Assembly (NCBI GenBank): GCA_002296965.1
Contig: DBIW01000027.1
Location: 14,392 to 44,451 of the forward strand
DNA: 30,060 nt
Direction: 5' to 3'
DNA from: Treponema sp. UBA792
GTDB lineage: Bacteria; Spirochaetota; Spirochaetia; Treponematales; Treponemataceae
In this document: in pieces, positions 16,088 to 23,830 of the stretch
Position numbering within the stretch: the stretch's first letter is position 1
Layout: the number at the start of each line of letters is the position of its first letter
Notes under the pieces: generated by a model
What the model saw: only the letters and a program-made list of their open reading frames with translations
The model's database searches: none
Told to the model about the DNA's origin: nothing
Position numbers and translations under genes: made by a program

Positions 16088-18493
16088 TCACGATATTATG
16101 AATGCGTTGGATTTTATCTGCGGTCCCTCCACGTTCCAGTCCGTGAAATTTACCGTCGTGACCTTGAGCAGCCGTGTGCTGAAAATGTATGCGGTGAACA
16201 GCGGCCGGCTGTAGTCACGCTTTATTCCGTATCCGCAGATTGTCGCATCGAATTTGAGGCCGCATCTGGCCGAGACGTTCGCGGCGAAGTCCAGCGTGAA
16301 TTCAATTTTAACGCCATCGCTTTTTGCGAGCGCCATTCCGACAAAAAGGTTGGTCGGAAGGGAGAAATCCACCGGAATGCTCACGTATGTGCAGGCGTTG
16401 GAGCAGCCGATTCCGATATACGGCTCCAGCGAAAGCACAGGTATCACCGAGATGAGCGCGCCGACCGCCGCCGTGTCGGTGGCATCCTTCTGCGGATTTA
16501 CGAATTTCGGACCGGCATAATAGGCCGTCTTCGCGATGAAATGGCCGTCCGCATACGGATCCGCGTCAATTCCGGATGGAACCGATATTTTCCAGAAAAG
16601 GCGTTTCCATTTTATGCTCATGTTCATTCCTATCTTGAAGTCGAATCCGAAAATCATTGTTCCGCCGATGAATATGTCGTCAAGCTGAAGCTGCAGCGCG
16701 GCCTGAAAGAGCAGGTCGAATTTTCCTTTGAGCCCCAATGTGAGCGGAACCGGACCGATAGCGAAGCTGGTGGACGGATTGAACAGCTCTATCGCATCTT
16801 TTGTGGGCTTGTACATTTCTCCGGCTTTGCCCGCGATGTTGCCGGTGAGCTGCGCAAGCTCCTTTTTTATCTGCGCCTCGTCTTTTTCCGTGTCCTTTTT
16901 TTTCGCCGCGGTTCCGTCCGGTTTGAGGAGTTCCGGCTCGTCGTTCTGGAAAAGCGATATTGTCTTGACGGTATACGTGAAATTCCTGTCAACCTCGCTG
17001 TTCAGATAAATCAGAGCGGTCGCGCCGGTCTCGATGTTGGACCAGCTTATGTTGAAATGTCCTGCCACCCCGAACTTCATCTTGACGTTTAGGCCTTTCT
17101 TCTGTCCTCCGAGAAGATTCTTTATCTGCTCGTTTTTTATGTAGTTCTTGATGAAGTACATTATGTTTATGCTGTACAGGCTGCTGAACTGGGTGTCTAT
17201 CTCGTTCTTTTTGGCGAGATACGCCTGATACTCGGAGGTTTTTTCTCCGGTGACAGTGCGCGCCGTGCCTGCGTCCGGTGTCCGTTCCGGAGCGCCGTCC
17301 AGATCCAGCTCGCCGAGATATACGGATGCAAGCGGAAGTATGAATGCGATTGAATTCGTATATGAGTCGAACGGAGGGCATTTGTCCGGCAGAAAAATGC
17401 TCATAAAATATCTGTTGTATATCTTGATTTCATTGGAATCAAGGGAATTGACGCGGGCCAGGCTTTCCTGTATGTCGGAGTAGTCTCCTCCGCCGGCGCC
17501 GTTCTCTTTCACGAATTCCGCGGCGAACGTATAGGATGAGAGAAGTCCGTTCAGGATTCCGGTACATTCGCCCGTGCTGAGCGAATTCCATCCGGAAGGA
17601 AGCAGGTTTTGCGGAAGGGCGGAGAGGAGCTTTTTCACGTCGTATCTGCCGGAGAATTCACCTTCCCTGAATCCGTCAAAATTCTGAAGCCCCTCGTCCT
17701 CTATGTCGTCAAGCTCCATGTCGTTCAGTGTCCTTGCCGATGTTCCTCCGGAAAGTCCGATGTATCTCTGGTAGGAGCTGTTCTCCGTATCAAGGACATA
17801 ATCACCGTAAGCTATGTTTTTTACGGCCGCGCGGGTGTTCGTGCCGACGTCGTATTTGCTGACAATGTAGCGCCCGTCCGGATTTATGCCGATAAGTCCG
17901 CCCGGATATACGCTCCTTTCGTACTGCTGGGGAATCACCGCGAACATGGTTGTGTTAAGAGCCGTCCTGTCGCTCAGGAATGTCAGCCACATCGCTCCGC
18001 CCATTCCCTCGCGCTCGGCGGTCGGCGTGGTGTACATTATGTCCATAAGTCCGTCGCCGTTCAGATCCGCCTGTTCTCCTGCGTTCAGAAAAAATCCTCC
18101 GCGCTGGAATGCGTCAGCCGACTGTCCGCTGAATTCAAAATAAGAGAGGGTTATGTTTTCGCGGGTGATTCCTGTCACTTTTATGTAGCCGAAAGTCTCG
18201 TCGCCGGGATTGTTCCTGTACACGGCGCTTTCTTCCGGTCCGCTGCGTGTCACCGTTCCGAATCTGACCGCGATGACCGATCCTTTTGCCAGCTGGCTTG
18301 AATTTATGTCTGACGGATTGTACAGGACGGAGCCTCCCATATATCCGAACCGCTCGAACACCGGCCTGCTAATCATTTTTGATATGTCGTTTCTGCTCTG
18401 CGCCTCGCCGGTGTAGTACGGCATCGCGCAGCCTGTTATTGCCGCCGCAAGGATTCCTGCCGCCATGCGGCTGATTTTCTGTCTGATATTCAT
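16088..18493 (-). CDS. Large lipoprotein of unknown function
   Basis: The start at 18493 is 5 nt after GGAAGG; a GTG two codons earlier is possible but worse placed. The roughly 801-residue product has a lipoprotein signal with lipobox ITGC (AAAITGCAMPYYTGEA), so it is lipid-anchored in the cell envelope. Around residue 165 there is ADLNGDGLMDIMYTT, an FG-GAP/VCBS-like calcium loop. The C-terminal 350 residues are rich in alternating hydrophobic strands with many Gly and aromatic residues (PLTLGLKGKFDLLFQ, IGGTMIFGFDFKIGMNMS, VSIPVDFSLPTNLFVGMA), suggesting a beta-rich or outer-membrane-associated domain. A charged Lys/Asp/Glu linker (AAKKKDTEKDEAQIKKELAQ) separates the halves. I do not recognise the family. 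It is co-transcribed with the lipoprotein gene to its right. Confidence 0.82.
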   Translation of the reverse strand: MNIRQKISRMAAGILAAAITGCAMPYYTGEAQSRNDISKMISRPVFERFGYMGGSVLYNPSDINSSQLAKGSVIAVRFGTVTRSGPEESAVYRNNPGDETFGYIKVTGITRENITLSYFEFSGQSADAFQRGGFFLNAGEQADLNGDGLMDIMYTTPTAEREGMGGAMWLTFLSDRTALNTTMFAVIPQQYERSVYPGGLIGINPDGRYIVSKYDVGTNTRAAVKNIAYGDYVLDTENSSYQRYIGLSGGTSARTLNDMELDDIEDEGLQNFDGFREGEFSGRYDVKKLLSALPQNLLPSGWNSLSTGECTGILNGLLSSYTFAAEFVKENGAGGGDYSDIQESLARVNSLDSNEIKIYNRYFMSIFLPDKCPPFDSYTNSIAFILPLASVYLGELDLDGAPERTPDAGTARTVTGEKTSEYQAYLAKKNEIDTQFSSLYSINIMYFIKNYIKNEQIKNLLGGQKKGLNVKMKFGVAGHFNISWSNIETGATALIYLNSEVDRNFTYTVKTISLFQNDEPELLKPDGTAAKKKDTEKDEAQIKKELAQLTGNIAGKAGEMYKPTKDAIELFNPSTSFAIGPVPLTLGLKGKFDLLFQAALQLQLDDIFIGGTMIFGFDFKIGMNMSIKWKRLFWKISVPSGIDADPYADGHFIAKTAYYAGPKFVNPQKDATDTAAVGALISVIPVLSLEPYIGIGCSNACTYVSIPVDFSLPTNLFVGMALAKSDGVKIEFTLDFAANVSARCGLKFDATICGYGIKRDYSRPLFTAYIFSTRLLKVTTVNFTDWNVEGPQIKSNAFIIS

Positions 18494-18495
18494 AT

Positions 18496-19236
18496 TCACC
18501 TTCCGTGTTTTTTCTGCCGGAATTCCCTGACCGCCCTCACGAGCGCCGGTTTGTCCTTGAACTGGACGGAAATCTCCCCGTTCTCAAAATCCACCGTAAG
18601 CTCCAGGTCATCCATGTAATAGCATTGCGACGATGACCAGTAGATTCTTTCTGACAGCGGTGTTCCGCCGGCCGCCGCAATTGACTGCGAGACCTGCGGC
18701 AGCGCGAGAAAAAGGGAATTCAGCTCGGCCGCCGTGGGAAGATACCATCCGTCCCCGTACCTCTTGGCCGCCGCGAACGCCGGAAATTCCTTTTCCAAAT
18801 CTCCGTCCGCCGACGGTGACACGTGCTTCATGTTGTCGCAGCCGTCAAAGTCCCCCATGAAATTGCTGTTTATGAAGAATTTTCTGTCCGCATCGTAGAT
18901 TCTTCCATAAAATGAAAGCCTGTTCTCTGTGGCGGCCGTGTTCTCTCCGGGAGAGCCTTCCGCGGAGAACGGGACTGGCTCCGGACTCTGGTCAAGGGCG
19001 ACGCCGAGAATCCTTGCGGAATTCTCCTCCGTCGCGCCTGTTATGCTGAATATGACCGCCACGGGCTTCGCCTTTCCCTGATAATTCCGGAATTCATCCG
19101 CCGAGAGGTGTTTTCCGTTGGTCAGCACGATGTCTCCGACGCTGAATCCGGCGGCGGTGTCTCCTCCGGAGCACGAGACGGCCGCCAGAAGTGATGACAG
19201 AATCATGACGATTGCATATATCGTGTTTTTTCTCAT
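18496..19236 (-). CDS. Lipoprotein with DUF1566 (Lcl C-terminal)-like domain
   Basis: The 246-residue product starts at ATG 19236 with GGAGGA upstream. The signal sequence ends in a lipobox-like AAVSC (LLAAVSCSGGDT). The second half has the DUF1566 pattern GWYLPTAAELNSLF followed by IYWSSSQCYY and a final VRAVRE, a C-type-lectin-like or FGE-like fold often seen in surface lipoproteins of treponemes and other gut bacteria. The product is likely displayed on the cell envelope; the function is unknown. It is first in a two-gene operon with the large lipoprotein, whose start lies just beyond its stop. Confidence 0.82.
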   Translation of the reverse strand: MRKNTIYAIVMILSSLLAAVSCSGGDTAAGFSVGDIVLTNGKHLSADEFRNYQGKAKPVAVIFSITGATEENSARILGVALDQSPEPVPFSAEGSPGENTAATENRLSFYGRIYDADRKFFINSNFMGDFDGCDNMKHVSPSADGDLEKEFPAFAAAKRYGDGWYLPTAAELNSLFLALPQVSQSIAAAGGTPLSERIYWSSSQCYYMDDLELTVDFENGEISVQFKDKPALVRAVREFRQKKHGR

Positions 19237-19265
19237 TTTTCCTCCAAGAGTTTTGGCGGTCTATG

Positions 19266-19294
19266 ATGATAATGACATTGCATTTTTAAGACAA
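19266..19294 (-). promoter_or_regulatory. Promoter of the lipoprotein operon
   Basis: On the minus strand TTGTCT (19294-19289), a 17-nt spacer and TATCAT (19271-19266) lie about 30 nt upstream of the ATG at 19236. It is back to back with the promoter of the MBL gene. Confidence 0.6.
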
Positions 19295-19315
19295 TATGGG
19301 GACGGAGACGAATTT

Positions 19316-19344
19316 TTGCAAGCCAGGCAGATATATGTTATAAT
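19316..19344 (+). promoter_or_regulatory. Promoter of the MBL-fold gene, leaderless arrangement
   Basis: TTGCAA (19316-19321), exactly 17 nt, then a perfect TATAAT (19339-19344). The ATG at 19353 is only 8 nt further on and has no Shine-Dalgarno, so transcription should start essentially at the start codon. Confidence 0.75.
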
Positions 19345-19352
19345 ACTGCCCG

Positions 19353-20189
19353 ATGAATATCAGGAATTTTGAATCGGGGATTGAACTTGAGAATGACGGA
19401 CAGCTTTCCGTTTTTTTTGTCGGGGCGGGCAGCGCGTTCTCCAAAAACGGTTTTCAGACCAATTTCATTCTTGTAAAGGGCGGAACCCACATTCTTGTTG
19501 ACTGCGGAACTATGTGCACCTATGCGCTTGAGAAAGTGTACGGAACGGATGCCCTTAGCATAGAGAATCTGATACTTACACATCCCCATGCGGATCATAT
19601 CGGGGGCGTGGAGGAGCTTGCCTTGCTCGGCCGGTATGTCAGGAAGCGTCCGCTCAATCTGATAATTTCCGATGAATTCAAAAACATATTATGGAAGAAT
19701 TCGCTTTCCGGCGGCTGCGGGCTGAGCGAGGAGGGACCGATGTCTTTCGGAAGCTATTTTAATCAGATAAAACCCGCCGTTGTCCGCCGCCGTCCTTTCC
19801 TGATTATGGAGACCGGATTCGGAGGAATGGACATAACGCTTTTCAGGACTAAGCACGTGACTCCTCATGCCGGGCTTTTCCGCGGCTCGCTCTATTCTAC
19901 GGGACTTGTTGTTGACGGAAGAATTCTTTTTACCGGAGACACCCAGTTCAACAGGCCCCAGCTTGAATGGCTTGTCTCGCATTATAAAATCGAGGCTATT
20001 TTTCATGACTGCGATGTCCGCGGTCAGGCCGAGAGCGTCCACGCCTCGTATTCCCAGCTGAAGACGCTTCCGGACGGAATCCGGAAAATGATGTTCCTGT
20101 GCCATTACAACAGCGCGGCCTCGGAATGTGATGCCCGCGGCGACGGTTTTGCCGGATTTGCGGAGGCCGGAAAGTACTACGATTTCTGA
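19353..20189 (+). CDS. MBL-fold metallohydrolase
   Basis: The 278-residue cytoplasmic protein of the metallo-beta-lactamase fold carries the metal-binding motif LILTHPHADHIGG (His77, His79, Asp81, His82), then KHVTPHAG, ILFTGDTQF with the bridging Asp, and LCHYNSA near the C-terminus as the last His. This is the two-metal set of hydrolases such as RNase Z-like phosphodiesterases and related enzymes. The substrate cannot be told from sequence. The start is fixed by the promoter 8 nt upstream. It stands alone, flanked by divergent lipoprotein genes and a terminator. Confidence 0.88.
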   Translation: MNIRNFESGIELENDGQLSVFFVGAGSAFSKNGFQTNFILVKGGTHILVDCGTMCTYALEKVYGTDALSIENLILTHPHADHIGGVEELALLGRYVRKRPLNLIISDEFKNILWKNSLSGGCGLSEEGPMSFGSYFNQIKPAVVRRRPFLIMETGFGGMDITLFRTKHVTPHAGLFRGSLYSTGLVVDGRILFTGDTQFNRPQLEWLVSHYKIEAIFHDCDVRGQAESVHASYSQLKTLPDGIRKMMFLCHYNSAASECDARGDGFAGFAEAGKYYDF

Positions 20190-20210
20190 ATGGTGGATTC
20201 CGCTGCAGGC

Positions 20211-20245
20211 AAAAAAAGAGACGGAAATTATCCGCCTCTTTTTTT
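20211..20245. terminator. Bidirectional intrinsic terminator
   Basis: A7 followed by GAG-A-CGGA, a 5-nt loop, TCCG-C-CTC and T7 (20211-20245). The hairpin has a seven-base T-run on both strands, so it ends both the MBL gene (plus) and the tRNA transcript (minus). Confidence 0.92.
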
Positions 20246-20318
20246 GTCCCGGATGCGATTCGAACGCACTACCTTCCGCTTAGGAGGCGGATGCTCTATC
20301 CAGATGAGCTACTGGGAC
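20245..20318 (-). tRNA. tRNA-Arg (anticodon CCT)
   Basis: On the minus strand the sequence starts GTCCCAG-TA-GCTC and folds into a full cloverleaf: D-arm GCTC/GAGC, anticodon arm TCCGC-CTCCTAA-GCGGA with anticodon CCT (20284-20282), T-arm GTGCG-TTCGAAT-CGCAT, and 3' acceptor strand CGGGAC plus discriminator A. One acceptor pair is an A-C mismatch. CCA is not encoded; the A-run of the terminator follows at once. It reads AGG arginine codons. Confidence 0.95.
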
Positions 20319-20364
20319 ATATCCAGCCGTGCTGAATGAAAAGCAGTCTATCATATTTTACGGA

Positions 20365-22041
20365 TTAGAACAAGCCCGAAATTTTTCCGTCGTCGTCAAC
20401 ATCTATTTTTTCCGCTGCCGGAATTTTCGGAAGTCCGGGCATGGTCATTATGTCTCCTGCCAACGCGACGACGAATCCTGCTCCGGCATAGAGCTGCACG
20501 TCGCGGATCGGAAATGTATAGCCGTCCGGCGCGCCGGCAAGCTTCGGGTCATGCGATATTGAATTCTGCGTCTTCGCGATGCAGACAGGCAGATTTCCGT
20601 AGCCCTCATCTTCATAAGTCCTGAGCTTTTTCTGTGCGGCCGGCTCAAACTCAACGGAACCGGCGCGGTAAATTTCCTTCGCGATTTTTCTGATTTTGTC
20701 CTCAAGCGGAAGCTCAAGCGGATAAAGCTGATGGAAATTCCTGTCTTCTGATTCAGCAGCCGCGACGACGGCTCTCGCAAGGTTTTCCGTGCCCTTTCCG
20801 CCCTTTTCCCAGCCTTCCGAAAGGACTGCTTTAACTCCGCAGCCGGCGCAGAGTTTTTCGAGGAGGTTCAGCTCGTCCTCCGTATCCGTAACGAACCTGT
20901 TTACAGCGACGACCGCCGGAATTCCGAATTTCGCGATGTTTTCGATATGCGTCCTGAGGTTTGCGAATCCCTTTTCGAGGGCGGCCGTATCGGGATTCGA
21001 AAGCTCAGTCTTCGGAATTCCGCCGTGCATTTTCAGCGCGCGCACCGTGGCGACAATTACGGCCGCATCCGGCCTGAGTCCGGCGGCGCGGCATTTTATG
21101 TCGAAGAATTTTTCCGCTCCGAGATCCGCCGCAAATCCGGCCTCGGTGACGACGTATTCACCGGCGGCCAGCGCGCAGAGCGTGGCGTTTATGCTGTTGC
21201 ATCCGTGCGCAATGTTCGCGAACGGTCCTCCGTGGACGAAAACAGGATTTTTCTCAAGGGTCTGCACAAGATTCGGTCTGAGCGCGTCCTTCAGAAGAGC
21301 GGCGACGGCTCCCGTGCAGTTGAGCTGTCCGAATGTCACCGGCTGTTTGCTGTAGTTTCTTGCGATTACGATTCTTCCGATTCTTTCCTTCAGTTCCGTG
21401 ATGGATTTTGACAGGCAGACAACCGCCATTATCTCGGATGCGACAGCAATAGTAAAATGATCCTCACGCGGAATTCCGTTTGCCGTGCCTCCGAGTCCTA
21501 CGACAATATTGCGCAGCGCGCGGTCATTAAGGTCGAGGCAGCGTTTCCAGGTGATTGTCCTTGGATCTATGCCGAGCGTGTTCCCCTGCTGGATGTGGTT
21601 GTCGATGAGCGCGGAAATCAGGTTGTTCGCCGCCGAAATCGCGTGTATGTCTCCGGTAAAATGAAGGTTGATGTCCTCCATCGGAACAATCTGCGCATAT
21701 CCGCCTCCGCAGGCTCCTCCCTTGACGCCGAAGCACGGTCCCAGAGACGGTTCCCTGAGGGCTGCGACGGCTTTTTTTCCGATTGCGGCAAGTCCGTCCG
21801 TAAGTCCGATTGAGACGGTCGATTTTCCCTCGCCTGCTGGAGTCGGTGTCACCGCAGTGACCAGAATGAGTTTTCCGGGATTTTCGGCTGCCTTTTTCTG
21901 GAGAGCCTTCATGCATTCCATGGTGAGCTTGGCCTTGTACGGGCCGTAAAGCTCAAGCTGGGAGGCTTTGATTCCGATTTTTTCCGCAACGTCCGCGACC
22001 GGAATCATCCTGTTTTTCTGCGCTATCTCTATGTCAGTCAT
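20365..22041 (-). CDS. fhs: Formate-tetrahydrofolate ligase
   Basis: The enzyme makes 10-formyltetrahydrofolate from formate, THF and ATP, feeding one-carbon metabolism. At 558 residues it has the normal family length. The ATP-binding loop [12 protein letters not shown] (about residues 64-75) and the block [38 protein letters not shown] are diagnostic; [13 protein letters not shown] and the final [19 protein letters not shown] also match. AAGGA lies 9 nt before the ATG. It has its own promoter in the 112-bp gap after the DUF763 gene. The neighbouring radical SAM gene might suggest formate metabolism, but no formate lyase is present. Confidence 0.97.
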   Translation of the reverse strand: MTDIEIAQKNRMIPVADVAEKIGIKASQLELYGPYKAKLTMECMKALQKKAAENPGKLILVTAVTPTPAGEGKSTVSIGLTDGLAAIGKKAVAALREPSLGPCFGVKGGACGGGYAQIVPMEDINLHFTGDIHAISAANNLISALIDNHIQQGNTLGIDPRTITWKRCLDLNDRALRNIVVGLGGTANGIPREDHFTIAVASEIMAVVCLSKSITELKERIGRIVIARNYSKQPVTFGQLNCTGAVAALLKDALRPNLVQTLEKNPVFVHGGPFANIAHGCNSINATLCALAAGEYVVTEAGFAADLGAEKFFDIKCRAAGLRPDAAVIVATVRALKMHGGIPKTELSNPDTAALEKGFANLRTHIENIAKFGIPAVVAVNRFVTDTEDELNLLEKLCAGCGVKAVLSEGWEKGGKGTENLARAVVAAAESEDRNFHQLYPLELPLEDKIRKIAKEIYRAGSVEFEPAAQKKLRTYEDEGYGNLPVCIAKTQNSISHDPKLAGAPDGYTFPIRDVQLYAGAGFVVALAGDIMTMPGLPKIPAAEKIDVDDDGKISGLF

Positions 22042-22079
22042 ATATTTCCATCCTTGTCTGATGTTCCCCGAAAGAGACG

Positions 22080-22108
22080 ATTTTACCTGAATTCCGGCCG
22101 GAATTCAA
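22080..22108 (-). promoter_or_regulatory. fhs promoter containing a 20-bp perfect palindrome
   Basis: On the minus strand TTGAAT (22108-22103), a 17-nt spacer and TAAAAT (22085-22080) lie about 40 nt upstream of fhs. A perfect palindrome with half-site TGAATTCCGG (22088-22107) fills the spacer and overlaps the -35 box, which is where a repressor would bind. It could also act as a hairpin ending the DUF763 transcript, though no T-run follows. Confidence 0.55.
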
Positions 22109-22153
22109 TTGCCGTTGGCGCAGGCCGTCTGTCTCTGCCTGATTCCCGGATAT

Positions 22154-23440
22154 TCAGACAGTACGTCCGTCCCACTGGCGCGAATTCTCCTTTTCGTGGC
22201 GTATCACGGCGTCAAAGTCGGCGGCCGGAGAACAGTTCCTCTCTATGTTCACGGCGGCCGAGTGAAGCCTTCTTATGCATTCCGATTTGTCCTTATATCC
22301 GAGCTTTGATTTTTCTATGCTGTCGTGAAGCACGCGGATTGACTCGTCATAAATTTTGAGCGGGACGGGAAAAGGATGTCCGTCCTTCCCGCCGTGCGCG
22401 AAAGAGAACCGCGCCGGATCCGTGAACCGTGACGGTGTTCCGTATATCACCTCGCTTACAAGCGTCAGCGACTGCAATGTGCGCGGCCCCAGTCCCTTTG
22501 TCAGCATCAGATTCTCGAAGCTGGTGTTCTGGCTTTCGTATGCGGTGGCGAGAACCGCTCCCAGACGGCCGAGATCCACGTCTTGAGCCGTGACCTCGTG
22601 ATGTGACGGAAGCTTTATGTGCCGTGCCCCGCTGTCCGTAAAGGCAGTTCCGGACTCCAGCTCTGGAAACAGGCTTGCCTGAACCGGTTCCGGCCGCCAT
22701 GCGGAATTCATGTCCGGAAGCGCTGATACACCTTGCTCCGCCGCGGATTTTATCTCGCGGAGAATTCTGTCAGGGCGCTCGCGCGACAGCTCAAGAATGG
22801 AGTCTCTTGTGCGGGCTGCCCGTCCGTCGGTAAGATTCAGAATCAGGCCTGAATTCTCGCCGACAACGCCTGTATGAGGTTCCTCCACAAATGAGCGCAG
22901 GCCGTCGGAGCACCAGTGGTATCTGCGCGCTGTCCGGGCGGAGACGTTCATCCCCTGCTGGATTACAGTCCATTTTCCGTTTTTCGTTACTACAAAGTTG
23001 TGCTGATAAAGCTGGAATCCGTCCTGAACCGCGTTGTTGTCGATTTTCGCGCACAGCCTGCTTGAGCGGACAAGGCTGTCTCCGTCAAGACCTTCCGCAA
23101 GCGAAATTTCGGACAGCTCTTCCGGTGTTTTTCTTGAGTATTTTCCCCGCCCTCCGCAGACATAAATTCCAAGCTCCTTTGCCCTTGGGTTCAGTCCGCG
23201 TTTGAGCGCGTACATCACGCTTGTCGTTATTCCGGATGAATGCCAGTCCATTCCCATGACGGCGCCGAACGACTGGAACCATAGCGGATCGCTTAGCCGG
23301 ACAAGAACCTCGTCCGGTCCGAAGTTGTAGACGAGCGATTCCACAATCAGTGTTCCGAGCATCATCATCCTGTCCGCGAGCCAGCGCGGAACGGTTCCGG
23401 TGTGCAGCGGAAGGTCAGCGTGTCCAGAATTCCGTATCAT
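22154..23440 (-). CDS. DUF763 protein
   Basis: The 428-residue protein starts MIRNSGHADLPLHTGTVP and carries the DUF763 blocks RLSDPLWFQSFGAVMGMDWH, HSSGITTSVMYALKRGL, CGGRGKYSRKTPEEL and QLYQHNFVVTKNGKWTVIQQ. Family members are found in bacteria and archaea and have no established function. Near residue 335 MLTKGLGPRTLQSLTLVSEV resembles a helix-hairpin-helix, a hint of nucleic acid binding (inference only). The frame is open 15 codons further upstream, but TATAAT lies only 6 nt before the ATG at 23440, which also matches the family's usual start. No Shine-Dalgarno is present. It is upstream of fhs in the same direction. Confidence 0.88.
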   Translation of the reverse strand: MIRNSGHADLPLHTGTVPRWLADRMMMLGTLIVESLVYNFGPDEVLVRLSDPLWFQSFGAVMGMDWHSSGITTSVMYALKRGLNPRAKELGIYVCGGRGKYSRKTPEELSEISLAEGLDGDSLVRSSRLCAKIDNNAVQDGFQLYQHNFVVTKNGKWTVIQQGMNVSARTARRYHWCSDGLRSFVEEPHTGVVGENSGLILNLTDGRAARTRDSILELSRERPDRILREIKSAAEQGVSALPDMNSAWRPEPVQASLFPELESGTAFTDSGARHIKLPSHHEVTAQDVDLGRLGAVLATAYESQNTSFENLMLTKGLGPRTLQSLTLVSEVIYGTPSRFTDPARFSFAHGGKDGHPFPVPLKIYDESIRVLHDSIEKSKLGYKDKSECIRRLHSAAVNIERNCSPAADFDAVIRHEKENSRQWDGRTV

Positions 23441-23446
23441 GGAGGC

Positions 23447-23476
23447 ATTATAACCCACGCGCCTCCGCGAATTCAA
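23447..23476 (-). promoter_or_regulatory. Promoter of the DUF763 gene, leaderless arrangement
   Basis: On the minus strand TTGAAT (23476-23471), an 18-nt spacer and a perfect TATAAT (23452-23447) are followed by only 6 nt before the ATG. The bases between are GCCTCC, the opposite of a ribosome binding site. Confidence 0.7.
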
Positions 23477-23564
23477 TAAAATCAAAGTCCGGCGCGCTGT
23501 TTTTTCGGCTGCTTTACGGCTGAACGGTCTGAATCATGTTGAGAGAAAAAAGTATTTAAAAAAA

Positions 23565-23789
23565 ACGGTGGTTTAAATTGAACAGTCACCTTATGGCGTG
23601 GCAGAAAAAAATCCCTGAATCAGTGAAGCCGGATGTTCCCGAATCAGAGCGACTGTTTTCCATAAATTTATGTATTTATATGGAAGAAAACGTCCATAAA
23701 GGCGATGCAGTATTATAAAAAAACATGATGCATATATCAATAGGAAAATTACCCCCCCCCGTGCATAAGATTTCAATTTAAACCACCGT
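23565..23789. repeat. 225-bp element with 18-bp perfect terminal inverted repeats and a C9 tract
   Basis: ACGGTGGTTTAAATTGAA (23565-23582) recurs as its exact reverse complement at 23772-23789. A third, direct copy of the inner part (ATAAATTGAACGG) begins right after the element at 23790. The interior is AT-rich and holds a run of nine Cs (23752-23760) and a 41-codon plus-strand reading frame (23593-23718, starting MAWQKKIPESV) that I cannot assign. No clear target-site duplication is visible. It could be a MITE-like insertion or a paired regulator site. It occupies most of the 390-bp gap upstream of the SLBB protein gene; the remaining 23477-23564 shows nothing notable. Confidence 0.6.
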
Positions 23790-23830
23790 ATAAATTGAAC
23801 GGAAAATTTAACGCTGAGAGGATATAAAAT

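Noticed and set aside
16004..17092. 362-codon plus-strand frame opposite the large lipoprotein gene
   Set aside because: It is antisense to a gene with signal peptide, ribosome binding site and operon context; its composition is Arg/Glu/Cys-rich and it shows no domain.
23591..23776. 61-codon minus-strand frame with a hydrophobic segment, running through the poly-G tract
   Set aside because: Starts at TTG inside the inverted repeat, has no ribosome binding site, and its hydrophobicity follows from AT-rich sequence. A phase-variable membrane peptide is conceivable but unsupported.
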